A program made the translations under genes and the position numbers. DNA of 14,942 bases, from positions 1 through 14,942 of the forward strand of contig CAZSTA010000052.1 in the NCBI GenBank assembly GCA_964609495.1, read 5' to 3'. Positions 1 to 5,462 of the stretch are shown in pieces. Positions within the stretch are counted from its first letter, which is position 1. The number at the start of each line of letters is the position of its first letter. This DNA is from CAZSTA01 sp964609495 [NCBI: uncultured bacterium] (GTDB taxonomy: Bacteria > CAZSTA01). The notes under the pieces were generated by a model, which ran no database searches, was not told where the DNA came from, and saw only the letters and a program-made list of their open reading frames with translations.

Positions 1-1
1 G

Positions 2-73
2 ATAATCGCTTACCAAGCGGGTCAGAAGTTCGGATTACCCCTTTCTATAAAATTTTTTTTGAGAGGACCTTAG
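2..73 (+). CDS. Possible C-terminal tail of an unidentified protein (partial)
   Basis: A reading frame enters from the left edge and runs 23 codons to a TAG at 71-73. Its codons (ATA, AAG, GGA, AGA) resemble those of the real genes here. The peptide ends in a basic, aromatic stretch (KFFLRGP). If real, it would converge on the oxidoreductase gamma gene, with the two stop codons overlapping at 70-73. A second plus frame is also open across this stretch, so the reading frame is not certain. The piece is too short to assign a family. No terminator-like hairpin is visible between the two genes. Confidence 0.3.
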   Translation: MIAYQAGQKFGLPLSIKFFLRGP

Positions 74-636
74 GCATTCACTCGACGAAGATCCTCCAGC
101 TTTGAGACGAACTCTACTCCTTTATCGATAGCTTCTTTATTCAAATCTATAAGGTGATGCCAACGCTTATGTAAGACTTCGGGAAAAACTTCCTTAACGG
201 TATCAATATTAACTACCGCGGTCTTAGATAAATAAGTGCCTAAGACGATCATATTCGCCACTTTCAAATTTCCCACTTTATAGGCTATATCGTTAGCAGG
301 AACTTCTAAGATCTCGATATCGGTCCGCTCCGCTTTACGATCTATAAGAGAGCTATTGATGATCAATAACCCTCCCTCTTTAACTCGAGGCTCGAATTTA
401 TCTAGCGATGGTCTATTCATAACTATCGCCGCCGAGGGATGAGCGATTACCGGAGAGCCGATCTCCTCGGGGGAGATTATCACCGTGCAGTTCGCGGTGC
501 CTCCTCTCATCTCTGGACCATAAGTCGGCATCCAAGCCACATATTTATCCTCCTTCATTCCAGCATACGCTAGAAGTTGACCGATGAGCATCACCCCTTG
601 CCCACCAAAACCAGCTATAGTAACCTCTTTTTGCAT
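70..636 (-). CDS. 2-oxoacid:ferredoxin oxidoreductase, gamma subunit
   Basis: This is the gamma subunit of a 2-oxoacid:ferredoxin oxidoreductase (POR/KOR/VOR gamma family). In this family the gamma domain binds coenzyme A and helps pass the acyl group from thiamine pyrophosphate to CoA. The 188-residue length is normal. The N-terminal nucleotide-binding-like loop GFGGQGV (residues 9-15) and the family motif TYGPEMRGG (38-46) are both present. I chose the ATG at 636 because the AGAGAGG ribosome binding site (646-652) lies 9 bases before it. An earlier ATG at 645 directly abuts that site and is less likely. It is the last gene of the operon, separated from the beta gene by an unusually long gap of 157 bases. 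The alpha subunit sequence suggests the VOR/KGOR class, but the substrate is not determined. Confidence 0.93.
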   Translation of the reverse strand: MQKEVTIAGFGGQGVMLIGQLLAYAGMKEDKYVAWMPTYGPEMRGGTANCTVIISPEEIGSPVIAHPSAAIVMNRPSLDKFEPRVKEGGLLIINSSLIDRKAERTDIEILEVPANDIAYKVGNLKVANMIVLGTYLSKTAVVNIDTVKEVFPEVLHKRWHHLIDLNKEAIDKGVEFVSKLEDLRRVNA

Positions 637-666
637 CGAATTCATCCTCTCTACTTAAACTTTTCC

Positions 667-753
667 CTAAATAATATTGACAAGATAGGCGCAGCGCTCC
701 CCCTCGGAATCCTGAAATTTAAACTGCAACCTCTTATCACCCAGTTTATTCAT
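667..753 (-). CDS. Possible 28-residue small protein between beta and gamma subunit genes
   Basis: An ATG at 753 preceded by a GAGG site at a 5-base spacing opens a 28-codon frame ending in TAG at 667. The peptide is charged, has one cysteine, and ends in a hydrophobic LVNII. The same frame is open further upstream, back into the end of the beta gene, with no ATG, GTG or TTG start there. It fills the gap between the beta and gamma subunit genes, which in most such operons is very short. I do not recognise the peptide. It could be a small accessory protein, a decayed remnant, or chance. Confidence 0.3.
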   Translation of the reverse strand: MNKLGDKRLQFKFQDSEGERCAYLVNII

Positions 754-793
754 AGCTCCCTCAGCTAATCCAGCGCCGAAATAGCTGAAAATG

Positions 794-1555
794 CTACTCC
801 TTCTCCTTGAAAACTTTCAAGGGATAGTAAGGGATCATATTCTCCTCCACCCACTTTGCGGCCTCAATAGGAGATAAGCCCCAGTTGGTCGGACAGGTGG
901 ATAGAACTTCGATTAAGGAGAATCCCTTATTATCCAACTGAGTCTGGAAAGCCTTCTTTATAGCCCTCTTAGCCTGAATCACCCGCTTGGGGGAATTTAC
1001 CGCGACACGAGCGATATAGGCTGATCCCTCTAGTTGGGCTAACATTTCGCAGATGCGGATAGGATAGCCAGCGACCTCGGGGTCCCTTCCGTAAGGGGAA
1101 GTAGTGGTCTTCTGGCCTATCAAGGTAGTAGGAGCCATCTGTCCTCCGGTCATACCGAAGACGGCATTATTGATGAAGATCGAGCTGATCTTCTCGCCTC
1201 TGGTAGCGGCGTGGACGATCTCTGCCGTTCCAATAGAGGCTAGATCGCCATCCCCCTGATAGGAGAAGACGAACTTATCGGGATGAACCCTCTTCACTCC
1301 CGTGGCGACCGCAGGCGCTCGTCCATGCGAAGCCTGGTGCATATCACAGTTAAAGAAATCGTAAATGAAGACGGAGCAACCTACTGGACCCACTCCGATC
1401 GTATCCTCTAGAATCCCGAACTCATCTATAAGTTCCGCGATCAAACGAACCACAATGCCGTGAGAGCAACCAGGGCAGAAATTCATTTTAACATCTGCTA
1501 AAGCTTTGGGTCTGGAAAAGACCTTCTTCATAGCTTTGTCTATAACTTTCTCCAT
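794..1555 (-). CDS. 2-oxoacid:ferredoxin oxidoreductase, beta (thiamine pyrophosphate) subunit
   Basis: This is the catalytic beta subunit, which binds thiamine pyrophosphate and the proximal [4Fe-4S] cluster. It decarboxylates a 2-oxoacid and sends electrons to ferredoxin. Seen in the sequence: CPGC at residues 27-30, plus Cys60 (VGC) and Cys221 (STCPTNWG). These four match the usual beta-subunit cluster ligands. The thiamine-pyrophosphate motif is GDGD (101-104) leading to NN at 129-130. The 253-residue length is normal for KOR/VOR beta subunits. The start ATG follows a GGAGATGAT site and lies 20 bases after the alpha stop codon, so the two are co-transcribed. The enzyme class is oxygen-sensitive and cytoplasmic. 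VorA/KorB-type specificity (branched-chain 2-oxoacids or 2-oxoglutarate) cannot be settled from this subunit alone. Confidence 0.95.
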   Translation of the reverse strand: MEKVIDKAMKKVFSRPKALADVKMNFCPGCSHGIVVRLIAELIDEFGILEDTIGVGPVGCSVFIYDFFNCDMHQASHGRAPAVATGVKRVHPDKFVFSYQGDGDLASIGTAEIVHAATRGEKISSIFINNAVFGMTGGQMAPTTLIGQKTTTSPYGRDPEVAGYPIRICEMLAQLEGSAYIARVAVNSPKRVIQAKRAIKKAFQTQLDNKGFSLIEVLSTCPTNWGLSPIEAAKWVEENMIPYYPLKVFKEKE

Positions 1556-1575
1556 AATTTATCATCTCCTTAAAC

Positions 1576-2631
1576 CTAAGAGTCAAGTAGTTCTAGGCAC
1601 TTCTCAACTATCTCCTCCGGAGTGGGAACCATCCCTCCCATTCGGCCATGGAAATATACTGGAGCTCGACCGTTCACAGCTAGGCGAACATCATCGACCA
1701 TCTGACCAGCGTTCAACTCCACGGTTAAGAAAGGCACTTCTCGGCCAGCGACCTCATCAAAAGCCGAGTGGGGAAAGGGCCAAAGGGTGATCGGTCGAAT
1801 CATCCCCGCCTCAATGCCCTTCTCCTTGAGGATCCTCAGGGAAGTTCTGGATATCCGAGCCGCAGTTCCGTAAGCCGCTATCACCAATTGCGCCCTATCC
1901 AAATTTATCTTCTCCGCTTTAGCCTCATTCTTCGCTATCTCCCTATATTTCTCTTGAAGCTTCCGGTTAAGCTCCTCGAGTTCCTCCAATACTATATTTA
2001 AGGCCTTTATAACGTTCTTCTTTCGGCCCTTAGCTCCAGTCGTAGCCCAAGGCTTCTCTGGGAGCTTTTTCTCACTTCTATCTTTGAACTCAACTGGCTC
2101 CATCATCTGCCCCAAAATTGTATCTCCTAAGATAACAACTGGGGTGCGATACTTATCCGCTAGCTCGAAGGCGAGATCAACCAATTCTACCGCCTCTTGA
2201 ATAGAGGATGGTCCCAACACTATAGTGCGATAATCTCCGTGCCCTCCTCCTCTCGTAGCTTGAAAGTAATCGGATTGAGTAGGTCCTAGGTTACCTAACC
2301 CTGGTCCTCCTCGGGATATATTGACTATAACACAGGGCAATTCAGCTCCTGCTATATACGATATCCCCTCCTGTTTAAGACTTATACCTGGGCCAGAGGA
2401 GGAGGTCATAACCCTTGCCCCTGAGCCAGAAGCTCCAAATACCATATTGATAGCCCCGATCTCACTCTCCGCTTGCAAGAAAGTTCCTCCCACTTCTGGC
2501 AAACGTCTAGCCATATAGGCTGGTATCTCATTTTGAGGGGTTATAGGATAGCCGAAGAAAAAGCGACATCCCGCTCGGATCGCGGCTTCAGCTATAGCTT
2601 CATTGCCCTTCATCAAGATCTTTTCCCCCAT
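1576..2631 (-). CDS. vorB: 2-oxoacid:ferredoxin oxidoreductase, alpha subunit (VorB type)
   Basis: This is the alpha subunit. It supplies the pyrimidine-binding part of the thiamine pyrophosphate site and the substrate pocket, and pairs with the beta and gamma subunits downstream. The 351-residue length and overall pattern match the VorB branch (3-methyl-2-oxobutanoate:ferredoxin oxidoreductase), which also contains enzymes acting on 2-oxoglutarate. Visible motifs are GYPITPQNE near residues 27-34, the SSSGPGISL segment, and GGPGLG followed by GGGHGDY. A charged helical insert near residues 200-240 is typical of this branch. A strong AAGGAGG site sits 6 bases before the ATG. It follows the shell-protein gene by about 20 bases. 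Family assignment is strong; the exact substrate is inferred. Confidence 0.93.
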   Translation of the reverse strand: MGEKILMKGNEAIAEAAIRAGCRFFFGYPITPQNEIPAYMARRLPEVGGTFLQAESEIGAINMVFGASGSGARVMTSSSGPGISLKQEGISYIAGAELPCVIVNISRGGPGLGNLGPTQSDYFQATRGGGHGDYRTIVLGPSSIQEAVELVDLAFELADKYRTPVVILGDTILGQMMEPVEFKDRSEKKLPEKPWATTGAKGRKKNVIKALNIVLEELEELNRKLQEKYREIAKNEAKAEKINLDRAQLVIAAYGTAARISRTSLRILKEKGIEAGMIRPITLWPFPHSAFDEVAGREVPFLTVELNAGQMVDDVRLAVNGRAPVYFHGRMGGMVPTPEEIVEKCLELLDS

Positions 2632-2651
2632 CTTATCCTCCTTATTACAAT

Positions 2652-3116
2652 TTACTCTTGGAACTTCGCCTTTAATACTTCCTCTATAAGCACGCTCTTC
2701 TTAGCTCTGGATATCTCCCTACCAGTGAGGGATATATTATCCAAGCGGCGGGCGATCTTTCTTAATTCCCTCACAGTTTTAGCTTCGAGCTCTACTTTAT
2801 CCTCTTCAGACGTCTTCTCTCTTTCGAGAGGCTCCTCTGCCGCTAACTTGAAAACCCGAATGATATCATCATAAGGTCTAGCGATTACATGAGCGGAGAT
2901 CAATTTTCCCACTTTACTCGCCCTCCTTGCCCCTGTTTCTACTGCCACTTGCACCGAGGCTAAATCACCTATCAACTTTATAGTGACCAACCCACCGGTA
3001 GCTAAATCATACCCTACTAATTTCACATTGGCTTCTTTACAAGCAGCATCGGCTGCCTCTACTGCCCCTATTAATCCTAAAGTTTCAATAAGTCCTAGTG
3101 ATATATTATCGTTCAA
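2652..3116 (-). CDS. Bacterial microcompartment hexameric shell protein (BMC-H) with a Rho-N/SAP-like C-terminal tail
   Basis: This is a shell-forming BMC protein of the PduA/EutM/CcmK family, whose hexamers tile the wall of bacterial microcompartments. The BMC domain spans about residues 5-90. It starts with LGLIETLG, continues through the helix GAVEAADAA, and ends with the family signature AHVIARPYDD. The central pore loop reads LATGG (38-42), where PduA has KIGSG. A charged linker (about 93-112) joins a tail (113-154) with the pattern TVRELRKIARRL then AKKSVLIEEVL. This resembles the Rho N-terminal or SAP helical fold known for nucleic-acid binding. I chose the TTG at 3116 because AGGAAG lies just upstream and the protein then begins like other BMC proteins. 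The frame is open back to a TTG at 3173, but that start has no good binding site. It heads the oxidoreductase operon. No pentamer, BMC-T or other shell gene is present. Confidence 0.88.
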   Translation of the reverse strand: MNDNISLGLIETLGLIGAVEAADAACKEANVKLVGYDLATGGLVTIKLIGDLASVQVAVETGARRASKVGKLISAHVIARPYDDIIRVFKLAAEEPLEREKTSEEDKVELEAKTVRELRKIARRLDNISLTGREISRAKKSVLIEEVLKAKFQE

Positions 3117-3208
3117 TTCGCTCTTCCTTCCCTGACGAAGGTGCTCGGATCTCGCCTTGGCTCTTCTCTTCAAGGGAGAGGGAAGTCAGATATCCCTCTT
3201 AATAATCT

Positions 3209-3238
3209 AATATAATCTATATTTACAACGGCTCTCAA
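3209..3238 (-). promoter_or_regulatory. Likely sigma-70 promoter of the shell protein/oxidoreductase operon
   Basis: On the minus strand TTGAGA (3238-3233) and TATATT (3214-3209) are 18 bases apart. A transcript would start near 3202, leaving a leader of about 86 bases. The -35 box overlaps the last codons of the upstream VanZ-like gene, so read-through from that gene is also possible. Confidence 0.4.
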
Positions 3239-3636
3239 CTCGCTATGGCTTTGCCCACTTTAGTATCTCTGACCTTCCAGATCAGAGATACTATAAATAT
3301 CACTCCTAAACTATCTGCCACAAAATCCCAAAAATCCCCGTAACGACTTGGCACAAACGATTGATGTATCTCATCACTAGCCGCATAAAGAATAGTTATT
3401 ATGATCGTCCAAAGATGGGCATAATCGCTCCATATCTCTTTGCTCTCATTTCTGAAGGCTCTAAGGATAAGAATCCCCAAGACCCCATACTCCAAGAAGT
3501 GAATAACTTTGTCGTTCCAAGAGAAAGGGGGAAGAGGGATTATCGTAGGCCTTGAGGAGAGGAAAAATATCAATAGCATATAAACTATGGCTAAAGACCA
3601 ATGGATTAACTTATAATATGCCTCTTGTTTTCTCAT
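3235..3636 (-). CDS. VanZ-like integral membrane protein
   Basis: A small membrane protein of the VanZ family, named after a teicoplanin-resistance protein of enterococci; most members have no known function. The 133 residues contain a helix at about 12-27, an amphipathic stretch with DKVIHFLEYGVLG (42-54), a helix at about 75-86, and a last helix at about 105-120. The family motifs are clear: the HFLEYG block, SDEIHQSFVPSR (87-98), and the DFWDFVADSLG block (101-111). The ribosome binding site is weak. A strong promoter ends only a few bases before the ATG. It reads toward the shell-protein operon and may share transcripts with it, but nothing suggests a shared function. Confidence 0.88.
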   Translation of the reverse strand: MRKQEAYYKLIHWSLAIVYMLLIFFLSSRPTIIPLPPFSWNDKVIHFLEYGVLGILILRAFRNESKEIWSDYAHLWTIIITILYAASDEIHQSFVPSRYGDFWDFVADSLGVIFIVSLIWKVRDTKVGKAIAS

Positions 3637-3645
3637 TTCTACCCT

Positions 3646-3674
3646 ATTTTACATTTTAATTTCCTTATTGTCAA
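3646..3674 (-). promoter_or_regulatory. Sigma-70 promoter of the VanZ-like gene
   Basis: On the minus strand a perfect TTGACA (3674-3669) is followed after 17 bases by TAAAAT (3651-3646). The expected transcription start near 3639 leaves only about 3 bases before the ATG at 3636, which predicts a nearly leaderless mRNA. This agrees with the weak ribosome binding site. Confidence 0.6.
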
Positions 3675-3712
3675 GTATCTTTAATTTTTTTCTTCTTATC
3701 TTCTCCATATAA

Positions 3713-3740
3713 TTGACATTTCAAGGGAATGTGCTATAAT
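3713..3740 (+). promoter_or_regulatory. Consensus sigma-70 promoter of the exonuclease-like gene
   Basis: TTGACA (3713-3718) and TATAAT (3735-3740) are both perfect consensus boxes, 16 bases apart. The TGC just before the -10 box adds an extended -10 element. Transcription should start near 3747, giving a leader of about 45 bases. No operator-like palindrome is obvious, so expression may be strong and constitutive. Confidence 0.78.
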
Positions 3741-3791
3741 AGAGAAAAGATAATAACTTTCTGCTGTGAACTTAATATAAAGTGAGATTAA

Positions 3792-4361
3792 ATGAGCAAT
3801 ATAATTTATTTTGACCTAGAGACTCAATTCACCGCGGATGAAGTTGGTGGGTGGAGGAATAAGCATCTTATGAAATTAGCTGTAGGAGTGATCTACAGCA
3901 CTTTGAAAGGTAATTTTGAGGTATATCAAGAGAAACAAGTCAAACAGATGATCAAGGAATTAGCTTCAGCCGATTTAGTTGTCGGTTTCAACGTGAAGGG
4001 TTTCGATTACAAGGTGCTTACACCCTATTCTCACCTTAAGCTCTCAAGGTTACCAACTCTTGATATACTAGAATATGTCTATAAAATTCTCGGATTTCGT
4101 ATAAGTTTAGATGGTCTAGCTTATGCTACTCTTGGGGAGAATAAATCATCTAATGGAGCTGAGGCTGTAAAGTGGTATAGAGGGGGCGCGATAGATAAGG
4201 TAATCGAGTACTGCAAGCAGGATGTTAAATTGACCAGAGATCTTCATAACTTTGGGATGAAGAAGGGATATCTTCTATATTACGATAAAAGAGGAATTAG
4301 AAAGAAGGAATTACCTGTTAAATGGAAGGAAAAACACTTCTTTCAGGGTTCTCTTTTCTAA
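3792..4361 (+). CDS. Stand-alone DEDDy-type 3'-5' exonuclease-like protein (RNase H fold)
   Basis: A 189-residue protein with the DEDD exonuclease core, related to the ribonuclease-H-like domain of YprB and of DNA polymerase proofreading domains. Visible catalytic residues are D8 and E10 (YFDLET), D72 in VGFNVKGFD, and the third motif Y140-x3-D144 (EYCKQDVKL). The tyrosine marks the DEDDy subgroup. Four acidic residues would bind two divalent metals and cut nucleic acid from the 3' end. No helicase, polymerase or zinc-ribbon domain is attached, and the protein ends in a basic tail (about 165-189). The ribosome binding site is modest (GTGAG). It is transcribed alone from its own consensus promoter and converges on the MoxR gene. 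The fold is well supported; whether it acts on DNA or RNA is unknown. Confidence 0.8.
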   Translation: MSNIIYFDLETQFTADEVGGWRNKHLMKLAVGVIYSTLKGNFEVYQEKQVKQMIKELASADLVVGFNVKGFDYKVLTPYSHLKLSRLPTLDILEYVYKILGFRISLDGLAYATLGENKSSNGAEAVKWYRGGAIDKVIEYCKQDVKLTRDLHNFGMKKGYLLYYDKRGIRKKELPVKWKEKHFFQGSLF

Positions 4362-4372
4362 TTTCAATGGAC

Positions 4373-4406
4373 AGGCTGCCGATAGCCTCAAAGCTACCGA
4401 CAGCCT
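4373..4406. terminator. Hairpin between convergent genes, probable transcription end
   Basis: Arms AGGCTGCCGATAGC (4373-4386) and GCTACCGACAGCCT (4393-4406) flank a 6-base loop. In minus-strand RNA all 14 pairs form, two of them G-U. In plus-strand RNA those two positions are C-A mismatches. The stem therefore suits the end of the MoxR operon better. No clear T-run follows on either strand, so intrinsic termination is not certain. Confidence 0.45.
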
Positions 4407-4434
4407 AATTTAATCATAGCTTTAGTGATAAGCC

Positions 4435-5442
4435 TTAAACTGCCGCTGCCACTTCCATCTTATTCAATATATCCACTATAATCTCGTCTGTATCTATCCC
4501 TTCCGCTTCTCCCTCGAAGTTCAGAATGAGTCTGTGTCTTAGAGCAGGGAGGGCTGCACTCCTAATATCCTCGAAGCTGACGTTGAATCTCTCTTCGAGT
4601 AAAGCCTTTATCTTCCCCGCTAGCACTAAGCTCTGGGCTCCTCTGGGACTCGAACCATAGCGGACGAAACGATTCGCCATCTCGGTGGCGAATTGAGAAT
4701 CGGGGTGGGTTGCTAAGACTATCTTAATAGCATAATCCCGCACATGAGAGGCTATAGGCACCTCCCTCACGAATCTCTTCAATTCTACTATCTTCTCCCC
4801 ACTTACTACCTTATTCACTTCTTGCATCTCAGCTTTGGTAGTCCTATCGACTATCTCTCCCAATTGTTGCAGATTTGGGTAGTTGACCTTCAATTTGAAG
4901 AAGAATCTATCCATCTGAGCTTCGGGAAGTGGATAAGTCCCTTCCATCTCCAGTGGGTTTTGAGTGGCTAATACGAAAAATGGATTATCCAATCTGTGGA
5001 TGATGCCAGCAACCGTTACACTTTGCTCCTGCATAGCTTCCAGTAGCGCCGACTGAGTTTTGGGGGTCGCTCGGTTGATCTCGTCCGCCAAGATGATATT
5101 GGCGAATATTGGTCCTCTCTGGAACTCGAAGTATCTATTTCCCTGCTGATCCTCCATAATTATGTTGGTTCCGATTATATCGGCTGGCATCAGATCGGGA
5201 GTGAATTGGATACGAGAGAATTTCAGATCTAAGACTTCGCTTAAAGTCTTGACCAGTAGAGTCTTTCCTAGACCTGGCACCCCTTCTAGCCAGGAATGTC
5301 CTCCACTTAGGAGGCAGATCAAAGCTCCCTCTATTATCTCCTCATGCCCAACTATTATCTTTCCTATCTCTCTCCGGATGGTATCCCATATCCCTCTAAA
5401 TTCAGCCGCTCTCTTTTCTGCTTCTTCGACCTCGATATCCAC
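4435..5442 (-). CDS. MoxR-family AAA+ ATPase
   Basis: A cytoplasmic AAA+ ATPase of the MoxR family, 335 residues, the usual length. MoxR proteins act as chaperone-like ATPases that activate or assemble partner proteins, often ones with von Willebrand domains. Seen here: Walker A GVPGLGKT (54-61), Walker B ILADE (117-121), sensor 1 ATQNP (159-163), the arginine-finger region QMDRF (176-180), and the sensor 2 region SSPRGAQSL (about 264-272). A C-terminal lid follows. The GTG start is chosen because AGGAGG lies 7 bases upstream. It follows the membrane coiled-coil gene by 20 bases, so both form one operon. The usual next genes (DUF58 protein, von Willebrand proteins) are missing here; instead the transcript meets a hairpin and a convergent gene. 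Confidence 0.93.
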   Translation of the reverse strand: MDIEVEEAEKRAAEFRGIWDTIRREIGKIIVGHEEIIEGALICLLSGGHSWLEGVPGLGKTLLVKTLSEVLDLKFSRIQFTPDLMPADIIGTNIIMEDQQGNRYFEFQRGPIFANIILADEINRATPKTQSALLEAMQEQSVTVAGIIHRLDNPFFVLATQNPLEMEGTYPLPEAQMDRFFFKLKVNYPNLQQLGEIVDRTTKAEMQEVNKVVSGEKIVELKRFVREVPIASHVRDYAIKIVLATHPDSQFATEMANRFVRYGSSPRGAQSLVLAGKIKALLEERFNVSFEDIRSAALPALRHRLILNFEGEAEGIDTDEIIVDILNKMEVAAAV

Positions 5443-5462
5443 GTATTTTCCTCCTTATAATT

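Noticed and set aside
1-60. tRNA-like segment with a small hairpin (CGCTT/AAGCG) and a TTCGGAT sequence
   Set aside because: The bases flanking TTCGGAT do not form a T-stem, no CCA end or matching acceptor arm is visible, and a protein-coding frame explains the stretch better.
2473-2874. Plus-strand open frame across the oxidoreductase alpha and shell protein genes
   Set aside because: It lies opposite two well-supported genes, shows no family motif, and its composition is that of an antisense shadow.
3117-3173. Longer N-terminus of the shell protein from a TTG at 3173
   Set aside because: The added 19 residues are Arg/Lys-rich, unlike BMC proteins, and that TTG lacks a ribosome binding site. 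The TTG at 3116 has AGGAAG upstream and gives a normal BMC start.
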